A DNA stretch of 64,000 nucleotides from Pseudomonas triticicola (GTDB taxonomy: Bacteria; Pseudomonadota; Gammaproteobacteria; Pseudomonadales; Pseudomonadaceae): assembly GCF_019145375.1 (NCBI RefSeq), contig NZ_JAHSTX010000001.1, positions 3,633,001 through 3,697,000 on the forward strand, given 5' to 3'. Position 1 is the stretch's first letter; the number at the start of each line of letters is the position of its first letter. Shown piece after piece: positions 7,690-15,815 of this stretch. The notes under the pieces are model-generated. The model saw only the letters and a list, made by a program, of their open reading frames with translations, made no database searches and was not told where the DNA came from. The position numbers and the translations under genes are program-made.

Positions 7690-7960
7690 CCTATGAAATT
7701 GAGCCATCTCGATGCCGTTTCTCACACGGCGAAGAGGTGGCAGCTTTGTGCGGGGTGAGAAAACCGGTCATAGGCACCCGGCCGGACATACGTCCGCCCG
7801 CACAGAGCCGCCATAACGCACTTTGCAGGCAGCAGACTTGCTGGCGGCAATTATGCGGATCTGGGCACTGAATGACTATGAATGTCGGGTTCTCACACCC
7901 GATCGCTGAACAACCAGCGACGACCCAAGCCTAGAGAGCGCACGTCCGACGGACAACCTG
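7690..7960 (-). promoter_or_regulatory. Candidate structured leader upstream of the DUF6124 gene
   Basis: Read on the minus strand, three copies of a GTGAGAA motif occur: GTGTGAGAACCCG, then its inverse GGTTTTCTCACCCC, then GTGTGAGAAACGGC close to the start codon. Between them lies a conserved-looking block with GGCGGACGTATGTCCGGCC, itself a near-palindrome. Alternative pairing of the middle copy with either outer copy is possible. No known RNA class could be named. Confidence 0.4.
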
Positions 7961-8019
7961 AAAACCTTGTGGGAAGGTTCGGGTTATTTGGCATCGGATT
8001 TAAACAGCCAAAAAGCAAA

Positions 8020-8166
8020 CCCTCACCCTAACCCTCTCCCAGAGGGAGAGGGGACTGACCGAGGTGTTTGGGGGAAATCCGCCGACGTGAAAGTCCGAGT
8101 TGAACCAGGATTTGAAAAGCACAAAAATCAGCTCCCTCTCCTCGGGGAGAGGGCCGGGGTGAGGGG
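8020..8166. repeat. MITE-like repeat, copy A (CCCTCACCCTAACCC termini)
   Basis: The left end CCCTCACCCTAACCCTCTCC and right end GGGAGAGGGCCGGGGTGAGG are imperfect inverted repeats. The GCCGACGTGAAA segment inside it is shared with other copies (21717, 37292, 37954). No coding sequence is present. Confidence 0.88.
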
Positions 8167-8210
8167 CAAATCCACAACAAAAATAACGCCGAACACCCGC
8201 TCTTCACCAC

Positions 8211-8530
8211 TCAATAGGCCGAGTGCCAGCTCGCCTGCTCTTGATCTTGATCTTGATCCACCGGCGACGTCGGAAGGCTGAGTGGAGGGATTGATCCGGG
8301 CGTGGGAGCGCAGCGACCGTCTGGCGCAGCCAGACACAGCGCAAGGAGGTGCAGCGAAGCAAACCGGAGCCGCTGCGCCCGGATCAGTCCCGGAGCGAAG
8401 GAACCCGAGCCTGCGAGGGCCGAACGTAGGAGCAAGCCTTTTCGGTTACCTTTTTGGCGTTTGAAAAAGGTGACCCGCCGTAAGGGCGGAACCGCAATCC
8501 GCAACACCCGCAGAAACGGATATACACCCA
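8211..8530. repeat. Large Pseudomonas repeat, full-length copy
   Basis: This block begins near the tandem TTGATC triplets and contains CCACCGGCGACGTCGGAAGG, GATCCGGGCGTGGGAGCG and a hairpin-rich right half (CCTTTTTGGCGTTTGAAAAAGG). It recurs at 21953-22140 with about 110 bases missing. No gene is seen between 7681 and 8952 apart from these repeats; ORFs predicted here are repeat readings. Confidence 0.85.
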
Positions 8531-8952
8531 AAACCCAAGAGCCTGGTCGGCCCAAAGGCCGCCAAGGTGCCACCAATCGAAACACCCAGTTGCACCAAGT
8601 AAAACTCCCCAATCCCTGCCCCAATCCACCCCATCCTAAGCCACCCCGAAAACCCCTCAACCCCGCCCATCCCCAAGGGTATAAATAAGTGACACCAAGC
8701 CCCACCCAAGCGCACACAACAAGACTGGCGCACCATTTCAGTGCCCAGAATGCACCGCAAAAACCACCCGCAAACGGTCAAATGCGTCAAAAGTTATACG
8801 GATGCGACATTAAGGTACGTTCGTGCCACCGTTTAACGCCGCCGACCGCTCTGGATCTTGCATTGGGTATGGGCCCTGCATAAGTATCCGCAGGCACGAC
8901 TCACGAGGTCGTACCTCACAACTAAAAAATGACAACAAATCATGAGGCCAAC

Positions 8953-10578
8953 ATGCTTAAACACGCGGTCATTCCGTTTCTAGTCGGCGCAGGCTTGTTA
9001 GCCTCCGCACCTTTCGCCACCGCTGCGACTAACCTGGTGTTCTGCTCCGAAGGGAGCCCGGCCGGTTTTGATCCAGGCCAGTACACCACCGGAACCGACT
9101 TCGACGCCTCAGCCGAAACCATGTTCAACCGCCTGACCCAGTTCGAGCGCGGCGGCACCGCCGTGATTCCTGGCCTGGCGACCAAGTGGGACATTTCCGA
9201 TGATGGCCTGACTTACACCTTCCACCTGCGCGAAGGCGTCAAATTCCACACCACCCCGTATTTCAAGCCGACTCGTGAATTCAACGCCGACGACGTGCTG
9301 TTTACTTTCAACCGCATGATCAACAAGGACGACCCGTTCCGTAAGGCGTACCCGACCGAATTCCCGTACTTCACCGACATGGGGATGGACACCAACATCA
9401 CCAAGATCGATAAAGTCGACGATCACACCGTCAAGTTCACCCTGAAAGAAGTCGACGCCGCGTTCATCCAGAACCTGGCCATGAGCTTCGCTTCGGTACA
9501 GTCCGCCGAATACGCCGCCCAGTTGCTCAAGGATGGCAAAGCCGCTGACATCAACCAGAAGCCGATCGGCACTGGCCCGTTCGTGTTCAAGAGCTACCAG
9601 AAAGACTCCAACATCCGTTACACCGGCAACAAGGATTACTGGAAGCCTGAAGACGTGAAGATCGACAACCTGATCTTCGCCATCACCACCGACCCGTCGG
9701 TGCGTATCCAGAAGTTGAAGAAAAACGAGTGCCAGGTCACCCTGTTCCCGCGTCCGGCCGATCTGAAAGCGCTGAAAGAAGACAAGTCGCTGAAGATGCC
9801 GGATCAGGCCGGCTTCAACCTGGGCTACATCGCCTACAACGTGATGGACAAGGTCAAGGGCAGCAACGAGGCCAACCCACTGGCTGACCTGCGCGTGCGC
9901 CAGGCGCTGGACATGGCCGTGAACAAGCCGCAGATCATCGATTCGGTTTACCAGGGTGCGGGCCAACTGGCCGTTAACGCCATGCCGCCGACCCAGTGGT
10001 CCTACGACACCACCATCAAGGATGCCAAGTACGACCCTGAGAAAGCCAAACAGCTGCTCAAGGAAGCCGGCGTCAAGGAAGGTACCGAGATCGTCCTGTG
10101 GGCGATGCCGGTGCAGCGTCCGTACAACCCGAACGCCAAACTGATGGCTGAAATGCTCCAGTCCGACTGGGCCAAGATCGGCTTGAAAGTGAAGATCACC
10201 AGCTACGAGTGGGGCGAGTACATCAAGCGCTCCAAAGGTGGCGAGAACCAGGCCATGATCATTGGCTGGAGCGGTGACAATGGTGATCCGGACAACTGGC
10301 TCAACGTGCTGTTCGGCTGCGACTCGCTGAGCGGCAACAACTTCTCCAAGTGGTGCGACAAGAAGTTCGACGGACTGGTGAAAGAAGCCAAACGCACTAC
10401 CGACCAGGGCAAGCGCACCGAGCTGTACAAACAGGCGCAACACGTCCTCAAAGATGCAGTTCCAATGACACCTATCGCTCACTCGACGGTGTATCAACCC
10501 ATGCGCGCCAACGTGCAGGATTTCAAGATCAGCCCATTTGGCCTGAATTCCTTCTACGGCGTCAGCGTCAGCAAGTAA
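8953..10578 (+). CDS. dppA: Periplasmic di/tripeptide-binding protein, DppA paralog 1
   Basis: The 541-residue SBP_bac_5 family protein starts MLKHAVIPFLVGAGLLASAP, a Sec signal peptide ending near ATA-ATN. The family signature is LATKWDISDDGLTYTFHLRE followed by GVKFHTT. The region around NPNAKLMAEMLQSDW and EWGEYIKR is typical of DppA/OppA lobes. The ATG at 8953 is chosen over 8929 because it immediately precedes the signal peptide and has an AGG upstream. It binds short peptides for DppBCDF. It is very close to the next paralog (10879) and more distant from the third (14147). The layout matches the P. aeruginosa dppA cluster, so the exact paralog number is left open. Confidence 0.9.
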   Translation: MLKHAVIPFLVGAGLLASAPFATAATNLVFCSEGSPAGFDPGQYTTGTDFDASAETMFNRLTQFERGGTAVIPGLATKWDISDDGLTYTFHLREGVKFHTTPYFKPTREFNADDVLFTFNRMINKDDPFRKAYPTEFPYFTDMGMDTNITKIDKVDDHTVKFTLKEVDAAFIQNLAMSFASVQSAEYAAQLLKDGKAADINQKPIGTGPFVFKSYQKDSNIRYTGNKDYWKPEDVKIDNLIFAITTDPSVRIQKLKKNECQVTLFPRPADLKALKEDKSLKMPDQAGFNLGYIAYNVMDKVKGSNEANPLADLRVRQALDMAVNKPQIIDSVYQGAGQLAVNAMPPTQWSYDTTIKDAKYDPEKAKQLLKEAGVKEGTEIVLWAMPVQRPYNPNAKLMAEMLQSDWAKIGLKVKITSYEWGEYIKRSKGGENQAMIIGWSGDNGDPDNWLNVLFGCDSLSGNNFSKWCDKKFDGLVKEAKRTTDQGKRTELYKQAQHVLKDAVPMTPIAHSTVYQPMRANVQDFKISPFGLNSFYGVSVSK

Positions 10579-10584
10579 GACATT

Positions 10585-10620
10585 GCAACGGCGGCGTTTC
10601 TGACGTCGCCGTTGCTTTAT
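10585..10620 (+). terminator. Terminator-like hairpin after dppA paralog 1
   Basis: GCAACGGCG...CGCCGTTGC forms a stem with an extra CGT/ACG inner pairing, followed by a short T-tract (CTTTAT). Confidence 0.7.
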
Positions 10621-10878
10621 CTACCGGGAAAAAAGGAAAAGGCCTACACCCAAATCCGCCGCAGATGATTGCTTCGGTATAGGCGCGTCGACTTTTCCTA
10701 CGAGCATTAAGGCAATTACGTATTTACTGCCAGAGGCACGGTGCCTACCGTCGCGTACTGACCAGTGTCTGCGTGGGCCACCGGTTTTGCCGTACGTATT
10801 GGATTGAGCTCAATGCGGCCAGAAAGTCCCGGGACAGGGACCCTGACGCATTGCACAACACTAAAAAGAGGGAGCGTC
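10621..10878. other. Intergenic region between dppA paralogs 1 and 2
   Basis: About 260 bases with no convincing ORF. A GGCACGGTGCC palindrome lies near 10735. The region probably holds the promoter of the second dppA gene, but no sigma-70 pair could be assigned with confidence. Confidence 0.4.
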
Positions 10879-12477
10879 ATGCGCCATACCTTGATTTTTT
10901 CCGCACTGTTGGGCGCCGGCCTGTTGGCCGCCACGTCTGCAAGCTACGCCGCCAGCGACAGCCTGGTGTTTTGCTCGGAAGGCAGCCCGGCGGGTTTCGA
11001 TACCGCGCAGTACACGACGGCCACCGACAACGACGCCGCCGAGCCGCTGTACAACCGCCTCGTCGAGTTTGAAAAAGGCGCGACCAATGTCGTACCGGGC
11101 CTGGCGACCAAGTGGGACATTTCCGAAGATGGCCTGAAATACACCTTTCACCTGCGTGAAGGCGTGAAATTTCATACAACCCCTTACTTCAAGCCGAGCC
11201 GCGATTTCAACGCTGACGATGTCGTGTTCACGTTCACTCGCATGCTCGATGCGCAACAGCCGTTCCGTAAGGCCTACCCCACCGAATTTCCGTACTTCAA
11301 CGGGATGAGCCTGAACAAGAACATCGCCAAGGTCGAGAAGACCGGGCCGCTGACCGTCGAGTTCACGCTCAACAGCGTTGATGCCGCGTTCATCCAGAAC
11401 ATCGCGATGAGCTTCGCTTCGATTCTGTCTGCCGAATACGCCGACAAGCTGCTCGCCGACGGCAAGCCGAGCGACATCAACCAGAAGCCGATCGGCACCG
11501 GGCCGTTCGTATTCAAGAGTTACCAGAAAGACTCGAACATCCGTTACACCGGTAACCCGCAGTACTGGGATCCGAGCCGGGTCAAGCTGAAGAACCTGAT
11601 TTTCGCGATCAATACCGACGCTTCGGTACGCGTGCAGAAGCTCAAGGCCAACGAGTGCCAGATCACCCTGCACCCGCGCCCTGCCGATGTTGAAGCGCTG
11701 AAGGCCGACCCGAAACTGCAACTGATTTCCAAGCCGGGCTTCAACCTCGGCTACATCGCTTACAACGTGCGCCACAAGCCGTTCGATCAACTGGAAGTGC
11801 GTCAGGCGCTGGACATGGCGGTGAATAAACAGGGAATTCTCAACGCTGTTTATCAAGGCGCCGGCCAACTGGCCGTCAACGCCATGCCACCGACCCAATG
11901 GTCCTACGACGACACCATCAAGGACGCCGCCTACAACCCGGAAAAAGCCAAGGAACTGCTCAAGGCCGCCGGCGTGAAAGAAGGCACCGAGATCACCCTG
12001 TGGGCAATGCCGGTGCAGCGTCCGTACAACCCGAACGCCAAACTGATGGCCGAGATGCTCCAGTCCGACTGGGCCAAGATCGGTCTGAAAGTGAAGATCG
12101 TCAGCTACGAATGGGGCGAGTACATCAAGCGCACCAAGAATGGCGAACACGACGTCAGCCTGATCGGCTGGACCGGTGACAACGGGGATCCGGATAACTG
12201 GCTGGGCACGCTGTACAGCTGTGACGCCATCGGCGGCAACAACTATTCCATGTGGTGCGATCCGGCGTACGACAAGCTGATCAAACAGGCCAAGGTCGTC
12301 ACCGACCGCGACCAGCGCACCGAGCTTTATAAACAGGCCCAGCAATTGCTTAAACAGCAAGTGCCGATCACGCCTGTCGCCCACTCGACGGTCAACCAGC
12401 CGTTAAGCACAAGAGTCGAAGGGTTCAAAGTCAGCCCGTTCGGCCGCAACGTGTTCTCGGGTGTCAGTATCGATTAA
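10879..12477 (+). CDS. dppA: Periplasmic di/tripeptide-binding protein, DppA paralog 2
   Basis: The 532-residue SBP_bac_5 protein starts MRHTLIFSALLGAGLLAATS with signal cleavage near SYA-ASDS. The ATG at 10879 is preceded by GAGGGAG; the longer frame from 10765 reads intergenic DNA. Long segments are nearly identical to paralog 1 (MPVQRPYNPNAKLMAEM, QSDWAKIGLKVKI, NQKPIGTGPFVFKSYQKDSN). It lacks the short insertion KVKGSNEANP that paralog 1 has near residue 300. It delivers peptides to DppBC with a specificity presumably different from its siblings. A hairpin follows at 12501-12523 and the porin gene lies downstream. Confidence 0.9.
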   Translation: MRHTLIFSALLGAGLLAATSASYAASDSLVFCSEGSPAGFDTAQYTTATDNDAAEPLYNRLVEFEKGATNVVPGLATKWDISEDGLKYTFHLREGVKFHTTPYFKPSRDFNADDVVFTFTRMLDAQQPFRKAYPTEFPYFNGMSLNKNIAKVEKTGPLTVEFTLNSVDAAFIQNIAMSFASILSAEYADKLLADGKPSDINQKPIGTGPFVFKSYQKDSNIRYTGNPQYWDPSRVKLKNLIFAINTDASVRVQKLKANECQITLHPRPADVEALKADPKLQLISKPGFNLGYIAYNVRHKPFDQLEVRQALDMAVNKQGILNAVYQGAGQLAVNAMPPTQWSYDDTIKDAAYNPEKAKELLKAAGVKEGTEITLWAMPVQRPYNPNAKLMAEMLQSDWAKIGLKVKIVSYEWGEYIKRTKNGEHDVSLIGWTGDNGDPDNWLGTLYSCDAIGGNNYSMWCDPAYDKLIKQAKVVTDRDQRTELYKQAQQLLKQQVPITPVAHSTVNQPLSTRVEGFKVSPFGRNVFSGVSID

Positions 12478-12500
12478 ACCCACTGATTAGCCGCAATGCT

Positions 12501-12523
12501 GAGGGGAGCTGTCTACTCCCCTC
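12501..12523 (+). terminator. Hairpin downstream of dppA paralog 2
   Basis: GAGGGGAG...CTCCCCTC forms a perfect 8-bp stem with a 7-base loop. There is no T-tract, so it may limit read-through or protect the 3' end rather than terminate fully. Confidence 0.5.
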
Positions 12524-12562
12524 ACGCAAGCGCTTTGCCGAAATTCGCCAATCCGGCGTTTT

Positions 12563-12574
12563 GCAAACGTTTGC
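12563..12574. promoter_or_regulatory. Perfect 12-bp palindrome GCAAACGTTTGC upstream of the OprD porin
   Basis: This has the form of a LacI/GalR-family operator centred on CG. It lies 80 bases before the porin start codon and could overlap its promoter. The regulator is unknown; the Cra site at 45618 has a related core (AAACGTTT). Confidence 0.4.
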
Positions 12575-12653
12575 GATGTGTGAACGAGTTCTAAACCAAT
12601 AACCGGCATACCAAAAAAAGCCGGGATAAAAAGAAAGTAAAGGAGCTTCACCC

Positions 12654-14069
12654 ATGAAACTGAGCAGCACCGCGATACTGGCCCTGGCCATCAGCAGCAT
12701 CACCGCCACGGCTTATGCGGAAACCCAGAGCCAGGCGTTCACCCCGGTAACCGTCAACGAGAAAAGCGCCCAGGCCGAAGCCACCGGCTTCCTCGAAGGG
12801 CAATCGATCAGCGGTTCGACCCGTAACTGGTACGCCAACGAACAACTCAAGCGTGGCGGCAAGTTCGCTTACCGCAAGAATGGCCAGTCCACCGAAACCG
12901 ATCGCCGGATCAACTGGGTCCAAGGCACGATCATCAAGTACAACTCGGGCTTCACCGAAGGTACTGTCGGCTTCAGCACCGAAGTGGCTGCTTACAACGC
13001 GATCGCCCTTGAGCGCGACCGCGAGAACCTCGCCGCGAACAACGGCGGCGCTCCGGGCACCCGCCCAGGTGCAGGCAACAACCGGACCCTGACCCGTGAA
13101 GGCGGTGACGCGGTAGGCCAGTGGAGCAAGCTGGGCCTGGCCAACGTCAAGGCGCGCATCTCCAACACCACCCTGACCGCCGGCCGCATGAACTTCAGCA
13201 GCCCGCAAGTCGATGTGATCGGTAACCGTCCGCTGCCATCGAGCTTCGAAGGTATCGCGATCCACAGCGAAGAGCTGAACAACCTGGCGTTCGACGTCGC
13301 GACCTTCGACCGCGTTTCGCCACGTACCGAAGAAAGCCTGAGCAAGTTCCGCTCCGAATACGGTGACATCAACGCCGAAGCGGATCACGTCAACACCGCC
13401 GGTATTTCCTACCAGCCGTTCGCCAGCCTGACCACCAGCCTGTGGGGCACCCAGGCCGAAGACCTGTGGAACCAATACTACTTCGGCGCAACCCACGTGT
13501 TGGGCGACAGCTCGATCCTGAGCCTGACCACCGGCCTGAACTACTACAAGACAGTCGACGAAGGCAAAAAACTGCTCGGCGACATCGACAACGACACCTA
13601 CTCGCTGTCGTTCGGCCTGACGCACCAGGCCCACACCGTGACTTTCTCCTATCAGGAAGTAAACGGTAACGAGTACTTCGACTACCTGCACGAAACCAAC
13701 GGTATCTACTTGGCCAACTCCCTGCTTTCGGACTTCAACGGCCCGAACGAGAAGTCCTTCCAGGTTTCCTACGGTCTCAACATGGCTGAGTACGGTGTAC
13801 CAGGCCTGAAATTCAACATCTACCAGGCACGCGGCTGGGGCATCGACGGCACTCACTACAAGGGTGGCGGCTACGATGGCGTGCAGGCGATGGATGGCGA
13901 GCACCACTATGAATACGGCGTAGGTGCAACCTACGCAGTACAGAGCGGCCCGCTCAAAGCCACGACCATTCGCGGCACTTACACCGCTCACCGTGCCAGC
14001 GAAAACCAGGCTGACGGCAGCATCAACGAGTTCCGTCTCGTAACCACCATCCCGTTCAACATTCTGTAA
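12654..14069 (+). CDS. opdP: OprD-family outer-membrane porin of the peptide uptake locus
   Basis: The 471-residue protein begins with the signal peptide MKLSSTAILALAISSITATAYA. A mature OprD-type 18-strand barrel follows: SQAFTPVTVNEKSAQAEATG, FLEGQSISGSTRNWYAN, NWVQGTIIKYNSGFTEGTVG and a C-terminal FRLVTTIPFNIL strand ending in a hydrophobic residue. The GAPGTRPGAGNNRTL stretch near residue 125 suits an extracellular loop. Genes of this family between dpp binding-protein genes encode OpdP-type porins for glycine-glutamate and other dipeptides. AAAGGAGC precedes the ATG. The position between two dppA paralogs supports a peptide role; the substrate is inferred from this synteny. Confidence 0.88.
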   Translation: MKLSSTAILALAISSITATAYAETQSQAFTPVTVNEKSAQAEATGFLEGQSISGSTRNWYANEQLKRGGKFAYRKNGQSTETDRRINWVQGTIIKYNSGFTEGTVGFSTEVAAYNAIALERDRENLAANNGGAPGTRPGAGNNRTLTREGGDAVGQWSKLGLANVKARISNTTLTAGRMNFSSPQVDVIGNRPLPSSFEGIAIHSEELNNLAFDVATFDRVSPRTEESLSKFRSEYGDINAEADHVNTAGISYQPFASLTTSLWGTQAEDLWNQYYFGATHVLGDSSILSLTTGLNYYKTVDEGKKLLGDIDNDTYSLSFGLTHQAHTVTFSYQEVNGNEYFDYLHETNGIYLANSLLSDFNGPNEKSFQVSYGLNMAEYGVPGLKFNIYQARGWGIDGTHYKGGGYDGVQAMDGEHHYEYGVGATYAVQSGPLKATTIRGTYTAHRASENQADGSINEFRLVTTIPFNIL

Positions 14070-14080
14070 AAACGCCAACC

Positions 14081-14119
14081 AACGGCTGACTCATGATGAG
14101 TCGGCCGTTCGGTTTTCTG
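14081..14119 (+). terminator. Intrinsic terminator after the porin gene
   Basis: A stem of about 13 bp (AACGGC-GACTCA paired with TGAGTC-GCCGTT) is followed by GGTTTT. It lies only about 30 bases before the next dppA start codon. Confidence 0.75.
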
Positions 14120-14146
14120 TCTTCAACCGATTGCAGAGGGTTATCG

Positions 14147-15742
14147 ATGAAAATGCTTCCCCTACGTGCGGCCATCGCGGCTGCGTTGCTGAGTGTCGCT
14201 GTCGGCGCCTCGGCCAAACCCTTGGTGGTCTGCACCGAAGCCAGCCCGGAAGGCTTCGATATGGTCCAGTACACAACTGCAGTCACGGCGGACGCTGTGG
14301 CCGAAACCATCTTCAACCGCCTGGCCGACTTTAAACCCGGCACCACCGACGTGATTCCGGCACTCGCCGAGTCCTGGGACATCAGCGAAGACGGCCTGAC
14401 CTACACGTTCCACCTGCGCAAAGGCGTCAAGTTTCACACCACCGAATATTTCAAGCCGACCCGCGACATGAACGCCGACGACGTGGTCTGGAGCTTCCAG
14501 CGCCAGCTGGACCCGAATCACCCGTGGCACAAACTGTCGAGCGTGGGCTTCCCGTACTTTGAAAGCATGGGCTTCAAGGAACTGCTCAAAAGCGTCGAGA
14601 AAGTCGACGACAACACGGTCAAGTTCACCCTGACCCGCCGCGAAGCGCCGTTCCTCGCCGACATCGCCATGGCCTTCTCATCGATCTACCCGGCCGAATA
14701 CGCCGACCAGTTGCTCAAGGCCAACAAGACCGGCGATCTGAACAACAAGCCGATCGGCACCGGCCCGTTCATCTTCCAGCGTTACGCCAAGGATGCGCAG
14801 GTGCGTTTCAAGGCCAACCCGGATTACTTCCGTGGCAAGCCGCCGGCCGACGCGTTGATCCTGGCGATTGCCACCGACAACAACGTGCGCCTGCAGAAGC
14901 TAAAGGCCAACGAGTGCCAGGTCGCGCTGTATCCGAAACCGGATGACATCCCGAGCATCAAGAAAGACAGCAACCTGAAAGTCGACGAGCTGGACGCGAT
15001 GACCGTTTCGTACATCGCCATGAACACCCAGCACAAGTACATGAGCGACGTGCGTGTGCGCAAAGCCATCGACATCGCCTTCGACAAGGAAGCCTACGTC
15101 AACGCGCTGTTCGGCAAGGGTAACGCGTCGGTGGCGGTCAACCCGTACCCGCCGACCCTGCTCGGCTACAACCATGACCTGAAGAACCCGCCACGGGATC
15201 TCGACAAGGCACGCGCCTTGCTCAAGGAGGCCGGGGTTCCGGAAGGCACCACGTTTACCCTGTTCACCCGTAACGGCGGCGGTCCGACCAACCCCAACCC
15301 GATGCTCGGCGCGCAGATGATGCAGGCTGACCTGGCGAAAGTCGGGATCAAGATCGACATCCGCGTGATGGAATGGGGCGAGATGCTCAAGCGCGCCAAG
15401 GCCGGCGAGCACGACATGGTCTCGGCCGGATGGGCGGGCGACAACGGCGACCCGGATAACTTCCTGACGCCTATGCTCAGTTGCGAGGCCGCCAAGAACG
15501 GCGAAAACTACGCACGCTGGTGCAACGAGAAATTCCAGGCACTGCTGGATGAAGCGCGGGCTAAAGTAGATCCGGCCGAACGCGCCGCGCTCTACGAACA
15601 GGCCCAAGTGCTGTTTAATCAGGACCAGCCATGGATCAGCATGGCCCATACTCGGATGTTCACTGCAATGCGCAACAATGTAGAGGGCTACCACATCAGC
15701 CCTCTCACCACTAATAACTTCGCCACCACCCAGGTGAAGTAG
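14147..15742 (+). CDS. dppA: Periplasmic peptide-binding protein, DppA paralog 3 (adjacent to dppB)
   Basis: The 531-residue SBP_bac_5 protein starts MKMLPLRAAIAAALLSVAVG with cleavage near ASA-KPLV. The ATG at 14147 follows AGAGGG. It is the divergent member of the three: the PVQRPYNPNAKLMAEM segment of the others is replaced by TRNGGGPTNPNPMLGAQMMQ, and NPYPPTLLGYNHDLKNP replaces MPPTQWSYD. These are regions that shape the binding cleft, so its peptide range should differ. It is the first gene of the contiguous dppA-dppBCDF run; a strong hairpin lies between it and dppB. Confidence 0.9.
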   Translation: MKMLPLRAAIAAALLSVAVGASAKPLVVCTEASPEGFDMVQYTTAVTADAVAETIFNRLADFKPGTTDVIPALAESWDISEDGLTYTFHLRKGVKFHTTEYFKPTRDMNADDVVWSFQRQLDPNHPWHKLSSVGFPYFESMGFKELLKSVEKVDDNTVKFTLTRREAPFLADIAMAFSSIYPAEYADQLLKANKTGDLNNKPIGTGPFIFQRYAKDAQVRFKANPDYFRGKPPADALILAIATDNNVRLQKLKANECQVALYPKPDDIPSIKKDSNLKVDELDAMTVSYIAMNTQHKYMSDVRVRKAIDIAFDKEAYVNALFGKGNASVAVNPYPPTLLGYNHDLKNPPRDLDKARALLKEAGVPEGTTFTLFTRNGGGPTNPNPMLGAQMMQADLAKVGIKIDIRVMEWGEMLKRAKAGEHDMVSAGWAGDNGDPDNFLTPMLSCEAAKNGENYARWCNEKFQALLDEARAKVDPAERAALYEQAQVLFNQDQPWISMAHTRMFTAMRNNVEGYHISPLTTNNFATTQVK

Positions 15743-15753
15743 ATAAGAAACGC

Positions 15754-15781
15754 CCGGCGTCCCTGACCTGAGGGACGCCGG
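15754..15781 (+). promoter_or_regulatory. Intercistronic hairpin between dppA and dppB
   Basis: CCGGCGTCCCT pairs perfectly with AGGGACGCCGG (11 bp, 6-base loop) and no T-tract follows. Such structures often stabilise the binding-protein mRNA relative to the permease genes; that role is inferred. Confidence 0.65.
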
Positions 15782-15815
15782 ACACGCCTAACCGGCTGAT
15801 GAGGTACCACACAAG

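Noticed and set aside
8302..8688. ORFs within the large repeat and the C-rich tract that follows
   Set aside because: Readings of repeat DNA on both strands with no ribosome-binding site; also present in part in the second repeat copy, where they are broken.
8866..8880. Possible sigma-54 promoter (GG-N10-GC) before the first dppA
   Set aside because: Only the invariant dinucleotides match; the rest of the consensus is absent.
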